NCBI RefSeq assembly: GCF_003013405.1
Contig: NZ_PXZL01000001.1
Location: 186,001 to 250,000 of the forward strand
Length of the DNA: 64,000 nucleotides
DNA from: Brevibacillus formosus
GTDB lineage: Bacteria; Bacillota; Bacilli; Brevibacillales; Brevibacillaceae
Direction of reading: 5' to 3'
Each line of letters starts with the position of its first letter. Positions within the stretch are counted from its first letter, which is position 1. The notes below the pieces were generated by a model. It saw nothing but the letters and a program-made list of their open reading frames with translations. It made no database searches and was not told where the DNA came from. The position numbers and the translations under genes are program-made. This document shows positions 16,840 through 25,486 of this stretch, piece after piece.

Positions 16840-17851
16840 AAATGCTTCGCTTCGAACCAGGCCGTGGATGGCGACGGTGTTGATTGTTGTAGGGATTTTC
16901 GCCATCCTTTTCGGGCTAGGTTCATCCATTATCACTGGAGTGGCGAATATCTCGTTTGCCACCGTTTGGAACTCGATTTTTCATTATGATTCCAGCAACG
17001 AGCACCACGTCATTATTCAAACGCTGCGAATGCCGCGTGCCTTGGCAGGAGCGCTGGTGGGAGCTGCTTTTGCCGTAGCGGGAGCCATCATGCAAGGGGT
17101 TACGAAAAATCCGATTGCGGATACGGGCTTGATGGGCATTAATGCAGGGGCCGGATTCGTACTTGTACTCGTTTTTGCTTTTGCGCCAGGACTCCCTTTT
17201 GAGTCTATTATTCTCTATTCTTTTATCGGAGCGGGTCTGGGGGTAGGGCTTGTGTATGGACTGGCCTATTTTTCCAAAAACGGTTTGACCCCCTTGCGGC
17301 TCGCGTTGGCAGGGGCAGTCGTCAGCTCAATCCTATCAGGGATTAGTCAGGCGATTTCCCTCCTTTTTCAGATCAATTACGATCTGGCATTCTGGTCAGC
17401 AGGGGGGATCTCTACAGCGGAGTGGTTTCAAGTATCCGTCATGATGCCATGGATTGTCGGAGGAATCGTTGTGGCCATGATCCTATCTCGCTCCATTACC
17501 ATTTTAAGTCTGGGAGAAGAGATCGCAGCGGGACTCGGACAGAAGACCAGGCTGGTGAAGGGGGTGGCGGCGGTTGTCGTCATGGTGCTGGCGGGTGCTT
17601 CGGTCTCAACAGTTGGCGGAGTTGGGTTTGTCGGTCTCGTTGTCCCACACATCGTCCGTTTTCTGGTCGGGGTTGATTACCGCTGGATTATTCCTTGCTC
17701 AGCTGTCATGGGAGGAGTTCTGGTAGTTTTTGCAGACATCGGAGCCAAAATGATAGCGATGCCCTACGAGACACCGCTAGGCGCCATTATCGCCGTGATC
17801 GGCGTCCCTTTCTTCCTGTACCTTGCTCGTAAGGAAAGGAGGGAGTGGTAG
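16814..17851 (+). CDS. Iron-siderophore ABC transporter permease (FecCD family), first subunit
   Basis: A 345-aa permease with about ten membrane helices. The conserved LRMPRALAGALVGAAFAVAGA and the later GFVGLVVPHIVRFLVG (EAA-like loop for ATPase contact) are visible. ATG 16814 lies inside the end of the nitroreductase gene; GGAGG is 12 bases upstream. The next permease follows with a one-base overlap, forming a heterodimeric channel. No ATPase gene occurs in this operon, so the pair probably shares an ATPase encoded elsewhere. Confidence 0.9.
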   Translation: MSLSQPITKNASLRTRPWMATVLIVVGIFAILFGLGSSIITGVANISFATVWNSIFHYDSSNEHHVIIQTLRMPRALAGALVGAAFAVAGAIMQGVTKNPIADTGLMGINAGAGFVLVLVFAFAPGLPFESIILYSFIGAGLGVGLVYGLAYFSKNGLTPLRLALAGAVVSSILSGISQAISLLFQINYDLAFWSAGGISTAEWFQVSVMMPWIVGGIVVAMILSRSITILSLGEEIAAGLGQKTRLVKGVAAVVVMVLAGASVSTVGGVGFVGLVVPHIVRFLVGVDYRWIIPCSAVMGGVLVVFADIGAKMIAMPYETPLGAIIAVIGVPFFLYLARKERREW

Positions 17852-18876
17852 TGGACATCGATCTATTTTCCCAAAAAAGAAAAAGCCGCAGTGTCCGACT
17901 GATTCTTCTTTTCGCAGTGCTTTTACTTGTCGGTTTTGTCCTGAGCTTGAACACGGGACCGTATAGTATTGGGCCCTTCGAGGTGTTGCAGACGTTGCTG
18001 GGGGAGGGTTCGAAAAAGCAGAGTCTCGTGTTGTTTGAGCTGCGGCTTCCCCGGATGGTGATTGCGGTCATGATTGGAGCGGGGCTTGCTGTATCGGGAG
18101 CGATCCTGCAAGGAATCTCTCGCAATGGCCTGTCTGATCCTGGCATTCTTGGAATCAGTTCAGGTGCTGGACTGGCCGTATTGTTGTTCGTCTCCTTATA
18201 TCCCGCGACGAACATGGCTCCGCCTTTTTTGATGCCGTTTCTCGCACTTATCGGTGCCACTGCCACAGCAGCCATAATCTATATGCTGGCATACAAGAAA
18301 GGGCACGGCATATCTCCTGCCCGTCTCTTGCTTACAGGGATTGCAGTAGGGGCGGGACTTAGCGCCATCAGCATTATTTTGACACTTCAGTTGAATCCGC
18401 GAAACCTCGAGTTTGTCGTCACTTGGCAAATGGGATCGTTGTGGGGTTCCAATTGGAAGTTCGTGCTGGCGCTTATGCCGTGGATGGTGATCCTGCTGCC
18501 GTACGTGTATCGGAAAGCAAATGTACTGAACCTGCTCAGTATGAATGAACAAATTGCAGCAAGTCTGGGCGTATCTCTTCAACGGGAGCGACTGGCCTTG
18601 CTGGCGGGTGCGGTTGGCTTGGCTGCGTCGAGTGTAGCGACAGGTGGAGGCATAGGCTTTATCGGTTTGCTTGGCCCGCATATCGCGCGCAGATTGGTCG
18701 GACCCCAGCATCAATACATGCTGCCCATTACGGCGCTCGTCGGCTCATTGCTCGTGTTGACCGGAGATACGATAGGGCGAAGCATTATGCCGGCTACAGA
18801 AGTACCGGCGGGTATTGTGATTTCCCTCATTGGGGGGCCTTATTTTCTGTATTTGCTGATCCGAACAAAAGGGTAA
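17851..18876 (+). CDS. Iron-siderophore ABC transporter permease (FecCD family), second subunit
   Basis: The partner permease has 341 aa and the same fold: LRLPRMVIAVMIGAGLAVSGA, GISSGAGLAVLL and GFIGLLGPHIARRLVG. GTG 17851 shares its first base with the TAG of the preceding gene, and AAAGGAGGG is eight bases upstream. The two subunits differ clearly in sequence, as in FhuB/FhuG or FeuB/FeuC pairs. Confidence 0.9.
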   Translation: MDIDLFSQKRKSRSVRLILLFAVLLLVGFVLSLNTGPYSIGPFEVLQTLLGEGSKKQSLVLFELRLPRMVIAVMIGAGLAVSGAILQGISRNGLSDPGILGISSGAGLAVLLFVSLYPATNMAPPFLMPFLALIGATATAAIIYMLAYKKGHGISPARLLLTGIAVGAGLSAISIILTLQLNPRNLEFVVTWQMGSLWGSNWKFVLALMPWMVILLPYVYRKANVLNLLSMNEQIAASLGVSLQRERLALLAGAVGLAASSVATGGGIGFIGLLGPHIARRLVGPQHQYMLPITALVGSLLVLTGDTIGRSIMPATEVPAGIVISLIGGPYFLYLLIRTKG

Positions 18877-18920
18877 AACATGGTTGAAATCAGGAGATGA
18901 ATAAAAGGAGTTCAATCCAT

Positions 18921-19922
18921 ATGAAAAAGAAATTATCAGGCATTCTGTTCGTAATCTTAGCCACAGCCGTCGTGGCGGGGTGCGGAGCAGGACAGACGAC
19001 TACAGACACAAACACTGCCAATAAAGCGCAAACGGTTGAGGCAGGAGCATCACAACCCGATACAAAAGGGACAGGGGAGCCTGTATATCCTCGCACCATC
19101 AAGCATACGATGGGGGAAGTCACATTGGAGAAAAAGCCGGAGCGTGTCGCCTCTGTCGATATCATGGGAACAGATTACTTCCTCGTGCTAGATTTTGCTC
19201 CGATTGTATCGGAAGGCTTTGAGTCGACGAAAAGCAAGTCGCCCATTTTTGCGAAGTATGCGGAAGGGAAAACGGTAAAGGATCTGGGTGGAAAAACGAA
19301 TTTGGAGACTTTGCTGGAGATGGACCCAGAGGTTATTGTCATGACAAGCACCGGAAAAGGCTCCAGATTTGAGGAATTCAACAAAATGGCTAGTTCCATT
19401 GTCATTGATTTCTCAGTGGATGCCCCCACTCGCCTCATGAAAATCGCTGAAGTAATTGGTAAAGAAGAAAAGGCGAAGCAAGTTTTGGCCGATTTTAATA
19501 AGCTGAAAAGCGAAGCAAAAGCAGCAGCAGACAAGCATAAAGGAGAAACGGCCCTATTCCTCGTTTCCAATGGTAAGGATTTTACGGTGATGCATCCCAA
19601 AAACTTCCCGATTTACTATGAGGAAGTGGGATTAACACCGATAGCAGGATTGCCCGGGGATGGCGAGATTGGGGGGCGTATCGGAATCGAGGCGTTGAGT
19701 GAGCTTGCTCCCGATCATATCTTTATTGCGGAGAATCGCCGTTCAGCAAAAGCAGAGGAGCCAGAAGGGTTGATTCATATCTGGAAGGATCATCCTGTCT
19801 GGAAAAACCTCAAAGCAGTGAAAAACAACCAAGTTTACACGATGGATACACTCGCGGGTGATACATTCTTCCTGGGGGAAATCGCTGGATTGGAAGCCAT
19901 TAAGAACAATCTCGGAAAATAG
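18921..19922 (+). CDS. Siderophore-binding lipoprotein of an ABC importer
   Basis: A 333-aa extracellular binding protein. A lipoprotein signal ends in VVAGC (Cys21), followed by a Thr/Asn-rich linker and the two-lobed FecB-type domain (PERVASVDIMGTDYFLVLDFAP, then VKDLGGKTNLETLLEMDPEVIVM, cited as positions 75-130). AAAGGAG lies upstream of ATG 18921; an ATG 24 bases further up overlaps the site. It completes the Fur-boxed locus. The cognate siderophore is unknown; the short distance to the Btr-like regulator suggests both recognise the same ligand. Confidence 0.88.
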   Translation: MKKKLSGILFVILATAVVAGCGAGQTTTDTNTANKAQTVEAGASQPDTKGTGEPVYPRTIKHTMGEVTLEKKPERVASVDIMGTDYFLVLDFAPIVSEGFESTKSKSPIFAKYAEGKTVKDLGGKTNLETLLEMDPEVIVMTSTGKGSRFEEFNKMASSIVIDFSVDAPTRLMKIAEVIGKEEKAKQVLADFNKLKSEAKAAADKHKGETALFLVSNGKDFTVMHPKNFPIYYEEVGLTPIAGLPGDGEIGGRIGIEALSELAPDHIFIAENRRSAKAEEPEGLIHIWKDHPVWKNLKAVKNNQVYTMDTLAGDTFFLGEIAGLEAIKNNLGK

Positions 19923-19929
19923 AAATTTA

Positions 19930-20454
19930 CTACTGCTCATTCTGAGAACATTTCCATACAAGCGCCTTTTGCTCCAGTGCTTTTGCAAGTGGATCCTTCC
20001 CTTTTACATAACCGCCAGAATCATAGGGGAATCGTTTGGCCAGCTCTGCCTTCACATCGCCGTAATGCTTGGCTTCATCAGGATGAACACGCAAGTAGTC
20101 GCGAAAAGCCAAATGACGGTCAATAGCTGGATGCCCTGCCTGATACATGTGGACATGATGGGTACGTTCGTCACCGCCCTTTGAAAAATACCGTCTTCCT
20201 GCATGTCCGCGCTCTCCCCGAGGTTCGTAGCCATGTGCCAGCATTTCGCTGTTGTAATCATCCACGCGGGTGATATCTCGAACCACTGGCAAGATGTCGA
20301 TTATAGGCTTTGCCAAGAGTCCAGGTACGGCAGTGCTGCCGATGTGATGGATCTCGACGATTTCGTCACCGCAAATCCTTTGCAACAACTGCGCTTCGTC
20401 TCTAAACAATGTGGCCCATTGTGCTTCGTAAGGACGTACTTCCATTTTTCGCAT
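19930..20454 (-). CDS. GrpB family protein (UPF0157)
   Basis: A 174-aa protein of the GrpB group, which has a nucleotidyltransferase-like fold and unknown substrate. Visible motifs are VEIHHIGSTAVPGLLAKPIIDILPVV (residues ~33-58, with the GSTAV and DI signature) and the HHVHMY block. AAGGAG lies ten bases before the ATG. Its stop is only seven bases from the stop of the convergent lipoprotein gene, with no hairpin between them, so transcripts probably overlap. Confidence 0.85.
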   Translation of the reverse strand: MRKMEVRPYEAQWATLFRDEAQLLQRICGDEIVEIHHIGSTAVPGLLAKPIIDILPVVRDITRVDDYNSEMLAHGYEPRGERGHAGRRYFSKGGDERTHHVHMYQAGHPAIDRHLAFRDYLRVHPDEAKHYGDVKAELAKRFPYDSGGYVKGKDPLAKALEQKALVWKCSQNEQ

Positions 20455-21106
20455 CCTGCTGTCACTCCTTTTTCACATGAATGGTTGGTTTATCGTGAAC
20501 ATATAAGAAGCACTCTACACGATTAGTAGAGTGCCTTTGTTCATTTCCGATTGCCTGATTCCGTATAGGCTGAGGAGATAGCTTGTGTTGCTTGTGCTGT
20601 CAATTGAATACGTGCTGGATTTTTCACTTCCAAGGTCATTACGGACATGATGACCGTTTGCATGGTGACGAGAAAATAGATTCAAAAAAAGATATTTTTC
20701 AAAAGTGGTGATTCCACGGAAAAATCGTTTCTCCTTCTCATTTACGAAAAATTAGAAAGTAGCTAGAAACGATATGTATTACACTGCCATTCACGCTCTC
20801 TTTCGTATGTCATCGAGTTGACTGTTGTCCTCTCGATTGCTTTTATTATACGGATAAAAGCGGAGGGCACGCAAAAGCGCGGATGTTTCATTTGCGTCGA
20901 TTTACAGCTGGAATGGATCGTTTTTGCCAGTAGAAAACACTCGCTCTTTTTGTTAATCGCTGTGGCTCACCGGCAATCATGAATCTGTAAGGGGTCTCTT
21001 CTATTTTCTCATCAATTTCTAATCTTTCTCTTTCTATTCCTTCATCTGCCCTTTTTAAGATAAAGGAGATCAAACAAAACCGGTCGAAAAAAAGGAGCGA
21101 GATGAT
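20455..21106. other. 652-base intergenic region
   Basis: No convincing gene is seen. A hairpin with 9-bp arms lies at 20510-20534, and a second inverted repeat, ATCGTTTCT (20724-20732) with AGAAACGAT (20765-20773), lies further on. A weak -35-like TTGACT is present near 20817. A 40-codon frame on the minus strand (20541-20663) lacks a ribosome binding site. The rest precedes the PepSY gene and probably holds its promoter. Confidence 0.4.
20510..20534. terminator. Hairpin upstream of grpB
   Basis: GCACTCTAC (20510-20518) pairs perfectly with GTAGAGTGC (20526-20534) across a 7-base loop. T-runs on both sides are poor (CTTTGTT on the plus side), so terminator function is only probable. Confidence 0.45.
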
Positions 21107-21703
21107 ATGAAAAAAGTAGTCATGACCATGGTAGGTGCACTGATTGTAGGGAGCCTTGGCGTAACAGCCTTTGCACATAGCAACCAATCTTACAGCGTAC
21201 AGCAAATGAATACTTCTACCGTGTACCTGCAAATCGACGATGATGTGAAACACAACTGGGCGAAGCTCGTGCGCATCACGCCTGAAAAAGCACTGAAAAA
21301 AGTTCGGGATGCACAGTCTGGTACCATTACCGAATGGAAGCTGGATGAAGAGGACGGTTTCCTTGTATACAAAGCAGAGATCAGAAACAAGCAGCAAGAG
21401 ATTGAGGTGTACGTCGATGCGATGACCGGCGATGTGTGGCGAACAGTTGACCACGATGACGACGATGATCATGACGACGACAACGACGGTCAGTGGAAAA
21501 ACCGACAAGTAAAAATCAGTGTAGAGCAAGCGAAAAAAATCGCGTTGGCTAAAGTGAACGGCAACATCAAATCCATTAAGCTGGATGAAGACGATAACCA
21601 CTATGTGTATGAGGTAGAAGTGAAAACGGCTAAAGGACAGGAAGTCGATTTGGAGATTTCCGCTACAACAGGTGCTGTACTGGATGTAGACTGGGACGAT
21701 TAA
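21107..21703 (+). CDS. Secreted PepSY-domain protein with Asp/His-rich linker
   Basis: A 198-aa exported protein. A signal peptide (KKVVMTMVGALIVGSLGVTAFA) ends near residue 24. Two PepSY repeats follow, at about 55-112 and 140-198, each ending in a 'VDAMTGDVW' or 'ISATTGAVL' turn. Between them a tract of Asp and His residues (about 114-126) looks suited to calcium or metal binding. PepSY domains often inhibit proteases or sense the envelope. AAAAAGGAGCG precedes the ATG. It appears monocistronic and ends at a terminator. Confidence 0.82.
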   Translation: MKKVVMTMVGALIVGSLGVTAFAHSNQSYSVQQMNTSTVYLQIDDDVKHNWAKLVRITPEKALKKVRDAQSGTITEWKLDEEDGFLVYKAEIRNKQQEIEVYVDAMTGDVWRTVDHDDDDDHDDDNDGQWKNRQVKISVEQAKKIALAKVNGNIKSIKLDEDDNHYVYEVEVKTAKGQEVDLEISATTGAVLDVDWDD

Positions 21704-21725
21704 TCTAGGCAGCTCTCTTTCTCAA

Positions 21726-21759
21726 CCGACCCTTTAATAAGCAGAGGGTCGGTTTTTTT
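21726..21759. terminator. Terminator shared by the PepSY gene and the phosphoesterase gene
   Basis: CCGACCCT (21726-21733) pairs with AGGGTCGG (21745-21752), followed by seven T. The stop codon and last codons of the convergent phosphoesterase gene lie inside this hairpin, so its 3' end doubles as part of the terminator. Confidence 0.8.
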
Positions 21760-22507
21760 GTGCCAGGGCTTCTAAAAATTCCATTGCTTCTTGAGCCGTA
21801 GGTATCTCTCGGACATTCTCTTCGGCAAACTTCTGAGCTTGCGGATAGTTCGTGGAAGCGATTTGTTTTGCAGCAGCCTCTACGTCATAAGGGGTAAAGC
21901 GATGCTCATAGCTGTCACCATCAAGAAGTAACCAATATGCCCCTGGTTTGTTGGCAAACGGCATACCCACACTTCCAGCATTGAGGATACGAATATCGCC
22001 AAGGCGACGTTCAAATTGGATATGCGTATGACCGCAGATGACTATTCGTTGCAGCGTCCTCTCAAAGTAAGCGGCCATAACTGCATCAGGAGTGAGTGGG
22101 GTGAAAATAGCTTCATCATTGGTGGGAATGGCATGGCAGAAGAGTACGTCCTCATAATTCTCACGTGTTAACGTGTAGGTAAGAGGGAGCTGCGACAAAA
22201 AGTCACGATTAGAGCGGCTTAATTGCTCCGCAACCCATGACGTGATTTCCCGCACAGAATCGGACATTTTCAAGGCCTGAGCCTCACCGTCAAAAGTGAG
22301 GAGTACTTCACGATCGCCATTACCACGGATGAATTGCACAGGTGTATCCAATTGGAAGAGCATCTCAAGTGTTTGGACGGGCATTGGACCTGATATGGTA
22401 TCCCCCCCGATGATAATAAGATCAGGCTTCACAACTTCGAGTTCTGCCAATGTTGCATGTAGTGCAGGTGCATTCCCGTGAATGTCATACAAAGCTGCCA
22501 CTCTCAT
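21734..22507 (-). CDS. Metallophosphoesterase (YfcE/MJ0936-like)
   Basis: A 257-aa calcineurin-like phosphoesterase. The metal-binding motifs appear in order: DIHGNAPAL near residue 8, GGDTISG near 35, GNGDRE near 64, CHAIP and GHTHIQ (about 158). The middle of the protein carries a substrate-cap region typical of the YfcE-type family. ATG 22507 has GGGAGG eight bases upstream; the longer frame lacks such a site. Family members cleave phosphodiesters or nucleotides; the substrate here is unknown. Confidence 0.85.
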   Translation of the reverse strand: MRVAALYDIHGNAPALHATLAELEVVKPDLIIIGGDTISGPMPVQTLEMLFQLDTPVQFIRGNGDREVLLTFDGEAQALKMSDSVREITSWVAEQLSRSNRDFLSQLPLTYTLTRENYEDVLFCHAIPTNDEAIFTPLTPDAVMAAYFERTLQRIVICGHTHIQFERRLGDIRILNAGSVGMPFANKPGAYWLLLDGDSYEHRFTPYDVEAAAKQIASTNYPQAQKFAEENVREIPTAQEAMEFLEALAQKNRPSAY

Positions 22508-22650
22508 TTTATTTCGCCTCCCATTCATTACGGATTGATCTTCAAAACCTTATTTCCAACGATCGAGTTTGAACCTATAATGTATCTTGGGCATATCCGC
22601 TAAGCTGTGGTATAATTTGGAAGCCAAATTACGATTAAGGAGTATGGATG

Positions 22651-23583
22651 ATGGAAAAAAAACTAATCTTCGGTCATAAAAATCCAGACACAGATTCCAT
22701 TTGTTCAGCACTTGTGTACGCTGACTTGAAAACAAAATTGGGCGCGAATGTAGAGCCTGTACGCCTCGGTGTAATCAGCAGCGAAACAGCATTTGTGTTG
22801 AATTACTTCCAAGTAAAAGAGCCGCGCCTCGTAGAAACAGTGGCGAATGAAGTAAATGAAGTCATCCTTGTAGACCACAATGAGCGCCAACAAAGCGCGA
22901 ATGACATTGAGCAAGTGCAAGTGGTAGAAGTGATCGACCATCACCGTATTGCAAACTTTGAGACGAGCAATCCTCTCTACTTCCGTGCCGAGCCGGTTGG
23001 TTGCACGACTACCATTTTGAAGAAAATGTACAAAGAAAACGGCGTAGACATTCCAAAAGAGATGGCGGGCTTGATGCTTTCTGCTATCATTTCGGATACG
23101 CTGCTGTTGAAATCTCCAACTTGCACGGAGCAAGATGTAGCGGCTGCTCATGAGCTGGCTAAAATCGCGGGTGTCGATCTGGAAGCATATGGTCTGGAAA
23201 TGCTCAAAGCGGGTGCAGACCTGAGCGACAAAACAATCGCTCAATTGCTCACATTGGATGCTAAAGAGTTCCAAATGGGCAATGCGAAAGTAGAAATCGC
23301 GCAAGTAAATGCAGTAGATGTAAATGATGTACTTGCACGCCAAGGCGAACTGGAAGCGGCCATGAATGCAAATATCGCTGAAAAAGGTTTGGACCTGTTC
23401 GTATTTGTCGTAACCGATATCTTGAACAACGACTCTGTTGCGATCGCACTCGGCAGCGCAACACAAGCAGTAGAAAAAGCGTACCAAGTAACATTGGTGG
23501 ACAACAAAGCTGTTCTGAAGGGCGTTGTCTCCCGCAAGAAGCAAATCGTACCGGTATTGACCGATACATTCCAAGCACTGTAA
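22651..23583 (+). CDS. ppaC: Manganese-dependent inorganic pyrophosphatase (family II)
   Basis: A 310-aa cytoplasmic enzyme that splits pyrophosphate and so drives biosynthesis. The DHH signatures are intact: GHKNPDTDS near residue 8, VDHNE near 75, VIDHHR near 97 and [11 protein letters not shown] near 148. The C-terminal DHHA2 domain contains [10 protein letters not shown]. Length equals that of B. subtilis PpaC. AAGGAG lies eight bases before ATG 22651; an ATG three bases earlier is possible. A terminator follows. Confidence 0.95.
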   Translation: MEKKLIFGHKNPDTDSICSALVYADLKTKLGANVEPVRLGVISSETAFVLNYFQVKEPRLVETVANEVNEVILVDHNERQQSANDIEQVQVVEVIDHHRIANFETSNPLYFRAEPVGCTTTILKKMYKENGVDIPKEMAGLMLSAIISDTLLLKSPTCTEQDVAAAHELAKIAGVDLEAYGLEMLKAGADLSDKTIAQLLTLDAKEFQMGNAKVEIAQVNAVDVNDVLARQGELEAAMNANIAEKGLDLFVFVVTDILNNDSVAIALGSATQAVEKAYQVTLVDNKAVLKGVVSRKKQIVPVLTDTFQAL

Positions 23584-23593
23584 AAAAGAAAGG

Positions 23594-23630
23594 TGGCTGC
23601 CATGCACAGGATGCGGGCAGCCATTTTTTA
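23594..23630. terminator. Bidirectional terminator after ppaC
   Basis: TGGCTGCC (23594-23601) pairs with GGCAGCCA (23616-23623), with T6 after it on the plus strand and a T-rich run on the minus strand. It serves ppaC and the small membrane-protein gene. Confidence 0.8.
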
Positions 23631-23633
23631 TGT

Positions 23634-23804
23634 TTACATTCCTTGGGTAGGGTTGTTATGCATATGGGACAAGGTTTGCTGGGCATAAGCATCGTCACTG
23701 TAATGGGTGATGGCATATTTATCTCTCGCTTTAAGACTGAGCAGCCCTGTTAATCCCCATCCAGCACCGACTATGGCTACAATGAAGCCGACTATATAGA
23801 GCAT
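23634..23804 (-). CDS. Small membrane protein of 56 aa
   Basis: A short frame begins at ATG 23804 six bases after AAGGGGGG and encodes one hydrophobic helix (LYIVGFIVAIVGAGWGLTGLL), then a polar tail with several His, Tyr and Asn residues. The strong ribosome binding site, its own upstream gap and the bidirectional terminator at its end support a real gene. No family is recognised. Confidence 0.6.
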   Translation of the reverse strand: MLYIVGFIVAIVGAGWGLTGLLSLKARDKYAITHYSDDAYAQQTLSHMHNNPTQGM

Positions 23805-23887
23805 CGAAGTCCCCCCTTGTATGTCTTTCTCTATATTTTAGCAAATTATGGATAAAGAGTAACGCCAATTTTTTTATGAAAATGTGT

Positions 23888-23918
23888 TTGACATTGACGG
23901 TCCGTAAATGTGTACGAT
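23888..23918 (+). promoter_or_regulatory. MerR-type promoter with 19-bp spacer
   Basis: TTGACA (23888-23893) and TACGAT (23913-23918) are separated by 19 bp. Spacers of 19-20 bp are the hallmark of promoters activated by MerR-family proteins through DNA untwisting. A small palindrome ACGG-T-CCGT lies in the spacer. It faces the TipA-like gene, which suggests autoregulation. Confidence 0.65.
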
Positions 23919-23940
23919 CAATTTGTCAGGAGGAATGAAC

Positions 23941-24699
23941 ATGGAATATACGGTGCAAAAGCTAGGACTCCTGGCGGGTGTCAGCACCCGGACGCTCCGA
24001 TACTACGATGAAATTGATCTTCTCAAGCCGGCGAGAATCAATTCGTCAGGGTATCGCATTTACGGACAGCAAGAGGTTGATCGATTGCAGCAAATCCTTT
24101 TTTACCGCGAGCTGGGTGTGAGCTTGGAGGAGATCAAGGAGATCCTGGATTCACCAACCTTTGATGCTGACCGGGCACTGCGGGAGCACCGCGAGAAGCT
24201 CCTGGAAAGGCGAGCGCAATTGGATGCGTTAATCGCCAATGTCGATTTGACATTAGCACAAAGAGAGGGGACCAAAACGATGAGTGACAAACAAAAATTT
24301 GAAGGCTTCAAGCAGAAGTTGATTGACGACAACGAGGCGCAATACGGAGAAGAAATTCGTGCAAAATATGGAAGTGACCTGGTTGACAAATCCAATCAAA
24401 AAATCAAAGGAATGACCGAGCAGGAGTACGCCGCACTTGAGCAGTTGAATGAAGAACTGCATGAGACGTTGGCACAGGCTTTTGCGACGGGGGATCCTGC
24501 TCATGAGCTTGCGCAAAAAGCAGCAGATCTTCACCGTCAATGGCTCAGCTTTTATTGGGACAGCTACAGCAAAGAAGCGCACGCAGGTGTTGCCCAGATG
24601 TACGTCGATGACCCGCGTTTTACCGCTTACTATGACAAGGAGCAGCCAGGTGTAGCCGAGTTTCTCCGCGATGCAGTGGCCATTTATACCAGCAAGTAA
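23941..24699 (+). CDS. TipA-like MerR-family regulator with TipAS domain
   Basis: A 252-aa regulator. The MerR winged helix occupies residues 1-70 (VQKLGLLAGVSTRTLRYYDE, then GYRIYGQQEVDRLQQI), followed by a long coiled-coil dimer helix to ~115. The C-terminal TipAS domain (about 135-250) is a globin-like pocket that binds thiopeptide or other antibiotics in TipA, Mta and SkgA relatives. ATG 23941 has AGGAGG seven bases upstream. A MerR-type promoter lies in front. Whether it controls only itself or also a resistance gene is not visible here. Confidence 0.88.
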   Translation: MEYTVQKLGLLAGVSTRTLRYYDEIDLLKPARINSSGYRIYGQQEVDRLQQILFYRELGVSLEEIKEILDSPTFDADRALREHREKLLERRAQLDALIANVDLTLAQREGTKTMSDKQKFEGFKQKLIDDNEAQYGEEIRAKYGSDLVDKSNQKIKGMTEQEYAALEQLNEELHETLAQAFATGDPAHELAQKAADLHRQWLSFYWDSYSKEAHAGVAQMYVDDPRFTAYYDKEQPGVAEFLRDAVAIYTSK

Positions 24700-24712
24700 A
24701 GAGGTTTCAAAC

Positions 24713-24746
24713 AAAGAAGCTGCGAGCAAGGCAGCTTCTTTCGCGT
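24713..24746 (+). terminator. Terminator after the TipA-like gene
   Basis: AAAGAAGCTGC (24713-24723) pairs with GCAGCTTCTTT (24731-24741). It lies between this gene and the convergent flavin-split-barrel gene. Confidence 0.7.
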
Positions 24747-24767
24747 TTTACGTTTCGTTATCCCCTT

Positions 24768-25331
24768 CTACTGCGGGAAAAGCTTTTGTCCCAATGGTGT
24801 TGGCAATCCATCCATGCTTCGTACGTTGTTTTCTTGTTGATAAGCAAGTAGCTCCTGCTCGTCTTTAGCCAAGGTCCATTTTTGAAGGGTGTCGCGTTCC
24901 TTTGAAAAGGTGTAGAAGGGAATGGCCCAACCGCAAGAAGTCTTTACTTCTTGTATGTTCACGGTGATGATTTGACGAGCCCCGGGCAGAAGCGGGAAGT
25001 CTTTCACGAGCTCATCCCATCGAGGTGTATCTGGGAGAATAACCGTTCCTTTGCCGTAGAGGCGCATGATGAGAGGGGGGCCTTCAAATGCGCAGAACAT
25101 GAGAGTAATCCTGCCATTTTCCTGTAGATGAGCACTGGTTTCGTTTCCGCTTCCAGTCAGGTCCAAATAGGCGACCTCTGTAGGCGATATAATGCGAAAA
25201 GAATCGTACCCTTTCGGTGAAAGATTCACGTGACCATCTGTGTCCATAGGAGCAGAGGCAACAAAGAACATCTGTTGCTTCTTGATAAACGCCTCATGCT
25301 CAGGTCGTAATTGAGAAAAAAGCTTACCCAT
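24768..25331 (-). CDS. Pyridoxamine 5'-phosphate oxidase-like split-barrel protein
   Basis: A 187-aa protein of the FMN-binding split-barrel superfamily. QQMFFVASAPMDTDGHVNLSPKG and VAYLDLTGSGNETSAHLQENGRITLMF (residues ~19-80) are typical of the group annotated as PNPOx-like, and a later GTVILPDTP is shared. True PdxH catalytic residues are not obvious, so the ligand may be FMN, F420 or haem. It is monocistronic. Confidence 0.75.
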   Translation of the reverse strand: MGKLFSQLRPEHEAFIKKQQMFFVASAPMDTDGHVNLSPKGYDSFRIISPTEVAYLDLTGSGNETSAHLQENGRITLMFCAFEGPPLIMRLYGKGTVILPDTPRWDELVKDFPLLPGARQIITVNIQEVKTSCGWAIPFYTFSKERDTLQKWTLAKDEQELLAYQQENNVRSMDGLPTPLGQKLFPQ

Positions 25332-25486
25332 TTTTGCACCCCTCCAGGTAATGGAATTGTTTTTGCTGTCCTCATATTACGATAAAAATATGAAGATTTT
25401 GTGTGTTTATCCTCAATGCGTCTAAATTAGGTGGTAAAGTATAAATATTCGGTCAATATATTGTTTTGAAAAGGAGGAGCATTTAC

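Noticed and set aside
20541..20663. 40-codon minus-strand frame in the gap before the PepSY gene
   Set aside because: Sensible amino-acid composition and a hairpin downstream, but no ribosome binding site and no recognised homologue.
20888..21601. 237-codon minus-strand frame opposite the PepSY gene
   Set aside because: It is a mirror of the PepSY gene; its Val/Ile-rich stretch is just the complement of the Asp/His codons.
22705..23607. 300-codon frame opposite ppaC
   Set aside because: ppaC is certain and the opposite frame has odd Cys/Tyr-rich composition and no ribosome binding site.
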